NCBI RefSeq assembly: GCF_007570835.1
Contig: NZ_SUNC01000002.1
Coordinates: 496,001-560,000 of the forward strand
DNA length: 64,000 nt
Source of the DNA: Croceicoccus sediminis
GTDB taxonomy: Bacteria; Pseudomonadota; Alphaproteobacteria; Sphingomonadales; Sphingomonadaceae
Reading direction: 5' to 3'
This document shows positions 51,956 through 60,432 of the stretch, piece by piece. Position 1 is the stretch's first letter; each line of letters opens with the position of its first letter. Made by a program: the position numbers and the translations under genes. The notes under the pieces were generated by a model. It ran no database searches. It was not told the DNA's origin and saw nothing but the letters and a program-made list of their open reading frames with translations.

Positions 51956-53170
51956 ATGGTCGCCGTCGCCAAAGCCCCGCGTGGAAATGATGCCGCCGGT
52001 GTCCCCGATCCGTCGGTCCTTATCGAAAGGGCGCGCCAGATGGTGCCAGACCTGATCGCGCGGGAAGCAGAGGCCATCCGCAATCGCCGCGTGCCCGACG
52101 AAACGATCGCCGATTTCAAGCGCGCAGGCTTTTTCAAGGTGCTGCAGCCCAGGCGCTATGGCGGGTACGCGATGTCGCCCGCGGTCTATTGCGAAATTGC
52201 CAAGACGCTGGCCGAAGGCTGCATGGGTAGTGCGTGGGTCTACGGCGTAGTCGCGGTCCACAACTGGCAATTGCCGCTTTTCCATCCGCAGGCCGCAGAG
52301 GATGTCTGGTGCGATGACCCCGGCACGCTGATCAGTTCATCCTATATGCCTACCGGCAAGGCCATCAGGGTCGACGGCGGTTACCGGTTCAGCGGGCGCT
52401 GGGCCTTCTCCAGCGGGTCGGAGCATTGCGACTGGGTCATCCTGGGTGCCAACATGGTGGCAGAGGACGGCGACGGAAAGCCGGAACCCTACAACTTCCT
52501 GCTGCCGCGCAGCGATTATGCGATCATCGATACCTGGGACACGATGGGGCTGCGGCCGACGGGCAGTAACGACATCGTTGTCGAGGATGTCTTCGTGCCC
52601 GACCACCGCGTCCTGCGCGAAAGGGCCATGTTCGAGATCGACTGCCCCGGGCATGTTTCCAATGATGCGCCGCTGTACCGCATTCCTTTTGCGCAAGTCT
52701 TCAATCGCACGGTGTCGACCACCTCCATCGGCGCGCTGCGGCGTGCATTGCAGGTCTTCATCGACACGACGCGCGAGAAGCGCACGACTTACACCGGGCA
52801 GAAGCTGGCGGGCGATCCGACGATACAGAAGGCCGTCGCCGACGTCATGCTGATCATCAACGATCTTGAGCTTCGGCTCGCCAGCGACCTCGCTGAACTC
52901 GATCGGCGGGCCCAGAGCGGGGACTGGCCGATCGAGAGGCGTGCCCAGCTCGGCCATCACACGACCGCGATGGTTTCACGCTGTGTCGAGGCGATCGACG
53001 CGCTCATGCTCTTTTCGGGCGGCAAGGCGATCTATTCGGGCAATGTGATCCAGCGGGCCTTTCTCGACATCCATTGTGCCCGCGCGCACGTCGCCAACAA
53101 TCCGTTCCCCTATGCGCGCAACGTTGGCGCCATGGCGTTCGGCATGGAAAACGACTGCATGGATCTTTGA
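51956..53170 (+). CDS. Acyl-CoA-dehydrogenase-fold flavin monooxygenase (HsaA/group D-like)
   Basis: 404 residues with CGGAGAGA before ATG 51956. The N-terminal segment RRVPDETIADFKRAGFFKVLQPRRYGG and AKTLAEGCMGSAWVYGVVAVH, the SGRWAFSSGSEHCDWV middle domain and a C-terminal Acyl-CoA_dh_2 domain match group D monooxygenases such as HsaA and related aromatic hydroxylases. These use reduced FMN/FAD from a separate reductase to hydroxylate aromatic rings or N/S atoms. No reductase gene lies in the window. Substrate unknown. Confidence 0.85.
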   Translation: MVAVAKAPRGNDAAGVPDPSVLIERARQMVPDLIAREAEAIRNRRVPDETIADFKRAGFFKVLQPRRYGGYAMSPAVYCEIAKTLAEGCMGSAWVYGVVAVHNWQLPLFHPQAAEDVWCDDPGTLISSSYMPTGKAIRVDGGYRFSGRWAFSSGSEHCDWVILGANMVAEDGDGKPEPYNFLLPRSDYAIIDTWDTMGLRPTGSNDIVVEDVFVPDHRVLRERAMFEIDCPGHVSNDAPLYRIPFAQVFNRTVSTTSIGALRRALQVFIDTTREKRTTYTGQKLAGDPTIQKAVADVMLIINDLELRLASDLAELDRRAQSGDWPIERRAQLGHHTTAMVSRCVEAIDALMLFSGGKAIYSGNVIQRAFLDIHCARAHVANNPFPYARNVGAMAFGMENDCMDL

Positions 53171-53202
53171 GGTAGGTCTCGGCCTGCCGGTTGTGGTGCC
53201 GG

Positions 53203-54147
53203 TCAGATGGCCGAGGCAAGGCCCAGGGCGCCGCCCTGGTCCGCCTCGCCTTCGACCTGCATCTCGTCGCGGACGAAGTCGACGAAGGCGCGAACCTTGG
53301 ACAGCGCGTAATTGCCGCGCGGGAAGATGATGTGCAGCGGGAAGCTCTGCTTCACGATATCCTCAAGGATCGGCTCCAGCCGCTTCTTCGCGATGTCGTC
53401 TTCCACCAGGAAGCGCGGAAGGTAGCTGATGCCCAGCCCCTCCAGCGTGGCTTCGCGCGCCATGCGGACCGAGTTGCTGGTCAGCGGGCCGCGATTGACG
53501 GCAACGGCGATGCCGTCGGCCAATCGCCATTCGCCGACCTTGGACAAGTGCGTTTCGACGATACAGGTGTGTTCCTTCAGGTCGCCGGGCGCGGTCGGCC
53601 TGCCTGCCTTGTCCAGGTAATCGGGCGAGGCGACCAGCACCATCGGATAGTCGCGCAGGCGAACTGCCTCCAGCCCGGCATCGAAAGTGTCGCCCATCCA
53701 GAAGGCGACGTCGAACCGCCCCTTGAGCATGTCGACCTTGCTGTCCGACAGGTTTAGGAACAGCCGGACTTCTGAATATTCGCGAAGGAATCGCGGGATG
53801 ATCGAAGTCAGGTCGAACAGCGAGGACACGACCGGCGCGTTGACCCTCAGCTCTCCGCGCGGTTTCGACACCATGCCGGTGATGATCTGGTTGGCCTCGT
53901 TGACCTCGTCGACGATCCTTGCGCAGCGCGCATACATTTCGCGCCCGGCGGGGGTAAGGGCGATGGAACGGGTCGTTCGATCGAGCAGGCGGACCCCGGT
54001 GCTCTGCTCCAGTTTCGCGATCTGCCTGCTTACCGCCGCTTTAGAATAGCCGAGTAGCTTGGCCGCGCTCGAGAACCCGCCGGTGCTGACGACGGCGGCG
54101 AACGAGATCATCGCCATCACATTGCCCAGATCTGCCCTGTCTTCCAT
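53203..54147 (-). CDS. LysR-family transcriptional regulator
   Basis: 314 residues from ATG 54147. N-terminal HTH: MAMISFAAVVSTGGFSSAAKLLGYSKAAVSRQIAKLE, the standard LysR pattern, in this case of the CrgA/AaeR-like group; LDRTTRSIALTPAGREMYARC follows. The substrate domain spans about 90-300. It is divergent from the aminotransferase gene with a 22-bp inverted repeat between them (54170-54191), the usual arrangement for autoregulation plus activation of the neighbour. Confidence 0.92.
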   Translation of the reverse strand: MEDRADLGNVMAMISFAAVVSTGGFSSAAKLLGYSKAAVSRQIAKLEQSTGVRLLDRTTRSIALTPAGREMYARCARIVDEVNEANQIITGMVSKPRGELRVNAPVVSSLFDLTSIIPRFLREYSEVRLFLNLSDSKVDMLKGRFDVAFWMGDTFDAGLEAVRLRDYPMVLVASPDYLDKAGRPTAPGDLKEHTCIVETHLSKVGEWRLADGIAVAVNRGPLTSNSVRMAREATLEGLGISYLPRFLVEDDIAKKRLEPILEDIVKQSFPLHIIFPRGNYALSKVRAFVDFVRDEMQVEGEADQGGALGLASAI

Positions 54148-54169
54148 GGCAAATCCCTGTTTCACTGAC

Positions 54170-54191
54170 CGGGATTAGTCAACACATCCCG
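54170..54191. promoter_or_regulatory. Inverted repeat CGGGAT-N10-ATCCCG, candidate LysR site
   Basis: Six-base perfect arms (54170-54175 and 54186-54191) 22 bases upstream of the LysR start. Spacing and position fit a LysR recognition site controlling the divergent regulator and aminotransferase genes. Confidence 0.45.
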
Positions 54192-54339
54192 TTAGGCTGT
54201 CCCACGCATAATTGTTGCGTTTGGGTAAAAATACTCCGATTTATGGATTTACTGTTGCTAATTTGGCATGTTTGCGCGACGAAGGCGGCAAGACATATGA
54301 TGACCGCGAGTCAGACCGCGGCGACCAAGGAGAAAAATC

Positions 54340-55704
54340 ATGGCCACACAGCGTTCTGAACCAGCCCTGCGCGATGAGCGTAGCCAGTTCCATCCATTCA
54401 CGTCGATCAACGACATGAAGGCCGAAGGGCCGATGCTGATGGAATCGGGATCGGGTGTCCGCGTCCGCGACCTCAACGGCAAGGAATACCTCGACGGCAT
54501 GGCCGGGCTGTGGTGCGTCAACCTGGGCTATGGCCGCAAGGAAATCACCGACGCCATCGCGCGGCAGAGCGAGAAGTTTTCATTCTTCCACACGTTCAAC
54601 AACATGAGCGTGGACGTCGTGGGCGAATGCGCCGAGGAACTGCTGAAGCGCGCGCCCGTGCCGATGTCGCGCGTGTTCTTTGGTACTTCGGGCAGCGATG
54701 CCAACGAAACGCAGCTCAAGATCATCTGGGTCTACAACAACCTGCGCGGCAAGCCCGAGAAGAAGAAGATCATCGCGCGCTGGAACGCCTATCACGGCTC
54801 TGGCGTCGCCACCGCCAGCCTGACGGGCCTGCCCGGCATGCACAAGTTGTTCGACCTGCCCAAGGGTCCGATCCTGCACGTCGGCGCGCCGCACTACTAT
54901 CGCAATGCGCCCGAAGGCATGTCCGAACGGGATTTCTCGCGCCAGCTGGCGAAGGAACTGGAAGAAACGATCGAGCGTGAAGGCGCCGACACGATCGCCG
55001 CGTTCTTCGCCGAAGCGGTCATGGGCGCAGGCGGCCTGATCCCGCCGCCCGAAGGCTATTTCGAAGAGATCATGCCGATCCTCAAGAAGAACGACATCCT
55101 GCTCGTCGCCGATGAAGTGGTCTCCGGTTATGGCCGTCTCGGCACCTACTGGGGCTGCCAGTCCTACGGCTTCGAGCCCGATCTGATCACCTCGGCAAAG
55201 GGCGTGACTTCCGGCTATTTCCCGATGTCGGCCGTTTTCATCTCGCCCAAGGTCTGGGACGTGCTGGAAGGCGGCGCGGACGAAATCGGCGTGTTCGGCC
55301 ATGGCTACACCTACTCCGGTCATCCGGTCGGGGCGGCTGCCGCGCTGGCGGCGCTCAAGCTCATCGACGAGCTGGAAATCGTCAAGAACGTGGCCGATGT
55401 CGGCCCCTATATGATGCAGGCCCTGAAAGACCGGCTTGGCCAGCATCCCCATGTCGGCGACATTCGCGGCAAGGGGCTGATGCTGGGCATCGAACTGATG
55501 CAGGACCGCGGCAAGAAGGAAATTTTCCCGATGCAGAACCGCACCGGGCGCCAAGTGTTCAAGGCCGCGGCGGAGCGGGGTCTTATCACCCGTGCGCTTG
55601 GCGACACGCTGGTCTTCGCGCCGCCGCTGGTGCTGACGAGGGGCGAGGCCGACGAGATCGTCGATAAGTTCGCGCTCTCGATTCAGGATGTCGTGGGCAG
55701 CTGA
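54340..55704 (+). CDS. Class III (omega) aminotransferase
   Basis: 454 residues with AAGGAG before ATG 54340. PLP fold type I motifs are intact: GMAGLWCVNLGYG, FFGTSGSDANETQ, ARWNAYHGS, VADEVVSGYGR with its PLP-binding Asp, and the Schiff-base Lys287 (ITSAKGVTSGYFPM). Enzymes of this group transfer the amino group of putrescine, beta-alanine, taurine or aryl-alkyl amines to pyruvate or 2-oxoglutarate, yielding an aldehyde. The downstream MFS transporter and aldehyde dehydrogenase support amine catabolism. Confidence 0.92.
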   Translation: MATQRSEPALRDERSQFHPFTSINDMKAEGPMLMESGSGVRVRDLNGKEYLDGMAGLWCVNLGYGRKEITDAIARQSEKFSFFHTFNNMSVDVVGECAEELLKRAPVPMSRVFFGTSGSDANETQLKIIWVYNNLRGKPEKKKIIARWNAYHGSGVATASLTGLPGMHKLFDLPKGPILHVGAPHYYRNAPEGMSERDFSRQLAKELEETIEREGADTIAAFFAEAVMGAGGLIPPPEGYFEEIMPILKKNDILLVADEVVSGYGRLGTYWGCQSYGFEPDLITSAKGVTSGYFPMSAVFISPKVWDVLEGGADEIGVFGHGYTYSGHPVGAAAALAALKLIDELEIVKNVADVGPYMMQALKDRLGQHPHVGDIRGKGLMLGIELMQDRGKKEIFPMQNRTGRQVFKAAAERGLITRALGDTLVFAPPLVLTRGEADEIVDKFALSIQDVVGS

Positions 55705-55757
55705 ACGCCGACAACCACAATTGCTTGATGGCGCGTCGGGTGCAGGGAATGAATGTT

Positions 55758-56942
55758 ATGGACGGTAACGAAGCCAAGGCCACGCCCTGCCCCGACGGAG
55801 GCCCTCCCAGATTGACGCGGGCTGGAATCGTCAGCGCGATCCTGGTGGGCCTCGTGGGCGCGATGGTGATCTTCATAACGCCGGGTTTCCTGGCGGTGAT
55901 CGCCCAGATGACCGGGTTCGACGACGATCAGCTCGGCTATCTCGTCGCCTGGGACATCAATTCGATGGCCGTCACGATCGGGCTCAGCACGTTTGCGCTG
56001 GCCCGCATTTCGTGGCGCAAGGCCGTTGCCGCGGGCCTTGCCCTCATCATCATCGGCAACGTGCTGACGGTGCTCGTATCCGGGTTCGAGGCGACGGTTG
56101 CCGCGCGCGTCGTGGCCGGTTCGGGGGCGGGCATCGCCATCGGCTTCGCATTCGCCGCCCTGGGCCGCGCGCCGAACCCGGATCGCGCGTTCGCCATCTA
56201 TCTGGTCGTCGGCTACATTCTTGCCTCGGCCTACCTGTTCGCGATGCCGGCCATCATGGCCGCGATATCGCCGCAGGCCCAGTTGCTGATATTTGCGGCC
56301 TTAAACGCCCTCGTGCTTCTGACGCTGCGCACGCTGCCCGACGGCAGCAAGGACGAGGCCGATATCTTTGCCGGTGGCGGCAAGATCGACATGCCCTATT
56401 CGGTTGGCGCGTTGGTAAGCGTGTTCCTGCTGTTCTTCGCGGTCGTCGGTGTCTGGTCCTATACCGAGCGTATCGGCGCGGCGAGCCGCCTTTCGCCAGA
56501 GGTCATCGCGACCGGGCTTTCCATCGGCACGATGGCGGGCGTGGTGGGCGCGGCGCTGGCAGGGATGCTGCCGCGGACCTTGGGACGCTCTATCCCGATC
56601 ACGTTGAGCGGTATCGCCTGTCTGATCGGCTTTCTGCTCTATCGCGGGGAAGTTTCCCCGACCGCTTTCACTGTCGGCACGATCCTGACGATGCTCAGCT
56701 GGAATTTCAGCCAGCCACTTCTCTCCGGGCTCTGTTCGGAGGCGTGCAGCAGAGGGCGCGTGGTTTGCGCCATGGGCTCGATCCAGACCTTCGGTTCCGG
56801 CCTTGGTCCGGCGGCGGCGGCGGCCACGCTTGTCACCGGATCGTTCGACCTGATGATCTACGGCGCGTGTGCGGCGCTTGTGCTGAGCGTGCTGGCGGCG
56901 GTCGCCACGACTTCGAGAGCACGCAAGGTCGTCGCCAGCTGA
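55758..56942 (+). CDS. MFS transporter
   Basis: 394 residues from ATG 55758, which has AGGGA nine bases upstream; ATGs at 55728 and 55749 are alternatives. Twelve hydrophobic helices can be counted, with a cytosolic loop after helix 6 (LPDGSKDEADIFAGGGK) and the helix-4 glycine-rich RVVAGSGAGIAIGFAFAAL. It lies 53 bases after the aminotransferase and is likely cotranscribed, so it may take up the amine. Substrate not identifiable. Confidence 0.85.
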   Translation: MDGNEAKATPCPDGGPPRLTRAGIVSAILVGLVGAMVIFITPGFLAVIAQMTGFDDDQLGYLVAWDINSMAVTIGLSTFALARISWRKAVAAGLALIIIGNVLTVLVSGFEATVAARVVAGSGAGIAIGFAFAALGRAPNPDRAFAIYLVVGYILASAYLFAMPAIMAAISPQAQLLIFAALNALVLLTLRTLPDGSKDEADIFAGGGKIDMPYSVGALVSVFLLFFAVVGVWSYTERIGAASRLSPEVIATGLSIGTMAGVVGAALAGMLPRTLGRSIPITLSGIACLIGFLLYRGEVSPTAFTVGTILTMLSWNFSQPLLSGLCSEACSRGRVVCAMGSIQTFGSGLGPAAAAATLVTGSFDLMIYGACAALVLSVLAAVATTSRARKVVAS

Positions 56943-56969
56943 CCACCTCGGTCTGACGCGAGATGCCGA

Positions 56970-57003
56970 AAGCCGCCACCGCTCTTTTCAGCGGTGGCGG
57001 CTT
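56970..57003 (+). terminator. Hairpin terminator after the MFS gene
   Basis: AAGCCGCCACCGCT (56970-56983) pairs perfectly with AGCGGTGGCGGCTT (56990-57003) around a six-base loop; the T-run is short (CTTCGTCTC), so strength is moderate. A second GC hairpin GGGGCGCCG/CGGCGCCCC (57102-57110 / 57120-57128) lies just beyond the stop of the converging SDR gene. Confidence 0.7.
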
Positions 57004-57140
57004 CGTCTCATCGTGATGAGTGGGGTGATTGATCGGTCGGATCGACAATCCGCGACACGGGCCGAGCGCAAAGGCTCCTGCTCCGTGTCATGAGATGCAG
57101 TGGGGCGCCGCCTTCGGGCCGGCGCCCCTTTGCATTCGAA

Positions 57141-57944
57141 TTACAGGAATACGGCCCGCGACAGGCCGCCGTCGACCGCAATCGATTCGCCGGTGATCCC
57201 GCTGCCCAGTTTCGAGCAGAGGAAGACGATCGGGTCGGCCACTTCCTCGACCTCGAGCATGCGCTTCAGCGCTGCCGGATCGCCCGCTTCGCGCGCGGTG
57301 ATGGCCTCGACCGTCGTGCCTTCCTCTTCGGCCATCTCGGCGAACCATTCCTCGATATGTTCGGTGCGGGTCACGCCGGGGTGGATGATGTTGACCGTGA
57401 TGCCGTCCTTGCCGACTTCGTCGGAAAGCGTCTTGGTAAAATGGACCAGCGCGGTGTTGCGCATGCCCGACAGCGCTTCGGTGCAGCGCGCGGTCAGCCC
57501 GCCGACATTGACGATGCGGCCCCAGCCTGCCTTGCGCATGTACGGGACGCAGGCCTTTGCCGTGCGGAAATAGCCGAACAGCTTGGTGTTGAGATCGAGG
57601 AGGAGCATGTCCTCATCCGCTTCCTCGATCGCGTTGCGCACCAGGCCACCGGGGGCCGCGGCGCAATTGACGAGAATGTCCACGCTGCCGAAAGTCTCGG
57701 CCGTCTTGGCGACAAGTGCCTCAACCGATTCCTTCGATGTCGTGTCGGTGGGAACGGCGATGATCTCTCCGCCGGTTTCCTGGCGCAGTTCTTCCGCCGC
57801 CGCTTCCAGCTTGCTGGCCGTGCGCGCGGCAATGGCGACCTTGGCGCCCGCCATCAGCAGTTTGCGCGCGGTTTCCTTGCCGATGCCGACGCCGCCGCCG
57901 GTGATGACGGCGACTTTTCCGCCCAGTCCGAGATCGAGGTTCAT
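57141..57944 (-). CDS. SDR-family protein lacking the YxxxK active site
   Basis: 267 residues from ATG 57944 with AGGAG upstream. The NAD(P) turn TGGGVGIG (15-22), the NCAA strand end (93-96) and the HPGVTRTE region are SDR-like. At the active site, however, the catalytic Ser position is Gly (VNVGGLTA) and YxxxK reads Ser159-x3-Asn163 (LSGMRNTALVHFTK). Other SDR proteins with this MRN-type segment exist, so this is a subfamily feature, not simple decay. It may bind NAD(P) or act by a different chemistry. It lies downstream of the hydratase gene with 16 bases between. Confidence 0.85.
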   Translation of the reverse strand: MNLDLGLGGKVAVITGGGVGIGKETARKLLMAGAKVAIAARTASKLEAAAEELRQETGGEIIAVPTDTTSKESVEALVAKTAETFGSVDILVNCAAAPGGLVRNAIEEADEDMLLLDLNTKLFGYFRTAKACVPYMRKAGWGRIVNVGGLTARCTEALSGMRNTALVHFTKTLSDEVGKDGITVNIIHPGVTRTEHIEEWFAEMAEEEGTTVEAITAREAGDPAALKRMLEVEEVADPIVFLCSKLGSGITGESIAVDGGLSRAVFL

Positions 57945-57960
57945 TCTTGTTCTCCTGTCA

Positions 57961-58761
57961 TTATGCGCGCTCGACCAAGACACGCGCACCTTCGGCGTCG
58001 TCAAAGTCCACGCGAATTATATCGCCTGCATGAAAAGGGGCCGCGCCGGTGCAAGAGCCCGTTGCGATCAGTTGTTCGGCGCGCAAACGCCCGCCTTCGG
58101 TATCGCGAAGCCAGTTCGCCAGCCAGACGACCGCGTCGAGCGGATTGCCCAGCACCAGCCGGGTCGATCCTTCGACGGGATCGTCCGTGTTGAGTGTAAG
58201 CGTCACCTGCATGTCCGCGAATTTGTCATCCCATTCATCGGCAAGCTTCCTGCCCCAGACAAGGCAGTGACCCATGACATTGTCGGCAACAAGGAGCGAG
58301 AGGGGAAGGTCGTCCGAGGCAAAGCGGCTGCGCACGATCTCGATCCCGGCATAGATGCCGCCGATCGCGTCGCAGATATCGCTCCTCGTGTAGGGCGCGT
58401 CCTGTTCGGGCAGATCCCTGGCCAGTTCGACGACCAATTCGCCTTCCGCATACATTGCGGGGCCGAAATAGGTGACGGCGCTGCCATGCGCAAAGATCGC
58501 GCTGGCCGGAAGCCTGCCGACGACCGGCTGATCCGTTCCGAAGGCTGTCTGCGCCCCTTCGCCGGTGAGGCCGAGCTTCCACAGCATGACCGGCATGTCG
58601 CTGCGGCCGGCCACGTCCCGCTGAATGGCATAGGCCTCTTCCAGCGACGGGTTGTCGCCGGGAAGTGCGATCACGTTGCCGCCTTTTACGGCGCTCAGTT
58701 CCCGCATGAGATCGCGCTTATCGCCCTGCACACCAAACTCCTCGATTTGATTGTCCCGCAT
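57961..58761 (-). CDS. 2-keto-4-pentenoate hydratase/oxaloacrotonate-decarboxylase-like protein (MhpD type)
   Basis: 266 residues from ATG 58761. The sequence follows the MhpD/HpcG layout: PSLEEAYAIQRDVAG, KLGLTGEGAQTAFGTDQPVVG, a metal-binding GELVVELARDLP (E-x-E) and GSCTGAAPFHAGDIIRVDF. Such enzymes hydrate 2-hydroxydienoates in meta-cleavage pathways, with Mg2+. Neighbouring aldehyde dehydrogenase, VOC protein and alpha/beta hydrolase are the other usual members of such a pathway, though a classical extradiol dioxygenase is not evident. Confidence 0.82.
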   Translation of the reverse strand: MRDNQIEEFGVQGDKRDLMRELSAVKGGNVIALPGDNPSLEEAYAIQRDVAGRSDMPVMLWKLGLTGEGAQTAFGTDQPVVGRLPASAIFAHGSAVTYFGPAMYAEGELVVELARDLPEQDAPYTRSDICDAIGGIYAGIEIVRSRFASDDLPLSLLVADNVMGHCLVWGRKLADEWDDKFADMQVTLTLNTDDPVEGSTRLVLGNPLDAVVWLANWLRDTEGGRLRAEQLIATGSCTGAAPFHAGDIIRVDFDDAEGARVLVERA

Positions 58762-58887
58762 ATGCAACAAATAACTTTTCAAATCTAGTATTGTTTACAT
58801 TTCGCGTTTGAGCTACCTGTTCTGGGAATCGCCAGCGTTCCAACGGGTTCGCCGCGCGAAAACGAAACCGCAGACCGAGGATGCGCC

Positions 58888-60396
58888 ATGAACGAAATGC
58901 CCACATCATTTGCCAAGGCCGAGTCGCTGGGAGCGGATCTGGCCAGGGCCCCGCGCGGTCTCATCATCGGCGGCAAGTCGGTGCAGGCCGTGTCCGGAAA
59001 GACGTTCGCGACCGTGAATCCGGCTACCGGCAAGGAAATCTGCCAGGTTGCCGAAGGCGGCGCGGAAGATGTCGACCTCGCGGTAAAGGCGGCGCGCCAG
59101 GCGCTGGTCGATCCCGCCTGGGCCAACATGAGCGCGGTCGATCGCTCGCTGCTGCTTAATCGCCTTGCCGACCTGATCGAACGTGACGCGGCGGAGCTGG
59201 CGGTGCTGGAGTGCATCGACAACGGCAAGCCCGCCACCCTGACGCAGGCTGTCGAGATCGAAGGGTCGATCAAGACCTTCCGCTATTTCGCCGGCTGGCC
59301 CACGAAGTTCGGCGGAGAGACGCTGCCCGTGTCGCCGCGCAGCGGGGCGAAGATCCTGAACTACACCGTGCGCGAGCCGGTGGGCGTTTGCGGATTGATC
59401 GTGCCGTGGAACTACCCGATGTCGATGGCGGCCTGGAAGGTCGCCCCGGCATTGGCCGCCGGGTGCACCGTCATCCTGAAGCCTGCCGAGCAGACCCCGC
59501 TCACCGCCCTGCGCCTGGCTGAACTCGCGCTTGAGGCCGGAGTGCCCGAAGGCGTGTTCAACGTCATCACCGGGTTTGGCGAAGCAGGTGCCGCGCTGGT
59601 CGATCATCCCGGCGTCGACAAGGTCGCCTTCACCGGCTCTACCGCTGTCGGCAAGGCCATCGTGCGCGGCTCGACCGTCAACCTGAAGAAGGTCAGCCTC
59701 GAACTGGGCGGAAAGTCGCCGCAGATCGTTCTGCCCGATGCCGATCTCGATGCAGCTGCCGCCTCGATCGCGGCAGGCATTTTCTTCAATCAGGGACAGA
59801 CCTGCACCGCGGGTTCGCGCCTTTACGCGCACTCGTCCATCCATGACGACCTTCTGGCGCGCATCGCCGATCAGGCCGCGCAGCTGACCATCGGCAACGG
59901 TCTCGACCCTTCGGTCAATTTCGGGCCGCTGGTGTCGCAGGAGCAGTGGGATCAGGTCAGCAGCTATGTCGAAATCGGCAAGAACGAGGGCGCCGACATC
60001 ATGATCGGCGGCGGACGTCCGGCCGATCTGAGCGAAGGTTATTTCTTCCAGCCCACGATCATGACGAATGCCGGATGCGACATGCGCATCGTGCGCGAGG
60101 AAATCTTCGGACCGGTGCTCAGCGCGCTGAGCTGGGACGATGCCGATGATCTCGTCGCGCAGGCAAACGATTCCGATTTCGGCCTGTCCGCCGGCATCTG
60201 GACCAACGACATCAAGCAGGGCCACCGCCTGGCAAGCCAGGTCAAGGCCGGCACCGTCTGGGTCAACTGCTTCAACCTGGTCGACAACGCCACGCCGTTC
60301 GGCGGCTTCAAGCAGTCGGGCTGGGGCCGCGAACACGGCCGCCAGGCGATGGAACTCTACAGCGAAATCAAGAGCGTCTGGGTCAACCTGAGCTGA
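58888..60396 (+). CDS. Aldehyde dehydrogenase (betaine/hydroxymuconic-semialdehyde type)
   Basis: 502 residues, GAGGA before ATG 58888. Catalytic features are intact: VPWNYPMSMAAWK, base Glu in LELGGKSPQ, nucleophile Cys306 (NQGQTCTAGSR) and EEIFGPVLS. NAD+-dependent oxidation of an aldehyde to the acid. First gene of a plus-strand series running to the window end with gaps of 36, overlap, 34, 3 and overlap, so a single operon. It could process the aldehyde from the aminotransferase or a ring-cleavage semialdehyde. Confidence 0.92.
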   Translation: MNEMPTSFAKAESLGADLARAPRGLIIGGKSVQAVSGKTFATVNPATGKEICQVAEGGAEDVDLAVKAARQALVDPAWANMSAVDRSLLLNRLADLIERDAAELAVLECIDNGKPATLTQAVEIEGSIKTFRYFAGWPTKFGGETLPVSPRSGAKILNYTVREPVGVCGLIVPWNYPMSMAAWKVAPALAAGCTVILKPAEQTPLTALRLAELALEAGVPEGVFNVITGFGEAGAALVDHPGVDKVAFTGSTAVGKAIVRGSTVNLKKVSLELGGKSPQIVLPDADLDAAAASIAAGIFFNQGQTCTAGSRLYAHSSIHDDLLARIADQAAQLTIGNGLDPSVNFGPLVSQEQWDQVSSYVEIGKNEGADIMIGGGRPADLSEGYFFQPTIMTNAGCDMRIVREEIFGPVLSALSWDDADDLVAQANDSDFGLSAGIWTNDIKQGHRLASQVKAGTVWVNCFNLVDNATPFGGFKQSGWGREHGRQAMELYSEIKSVWVNLS

Positions 60397-60432
60397 TCCG
60401 TCGCCACCACGAACAAGATTGCAGGAGTTTGC

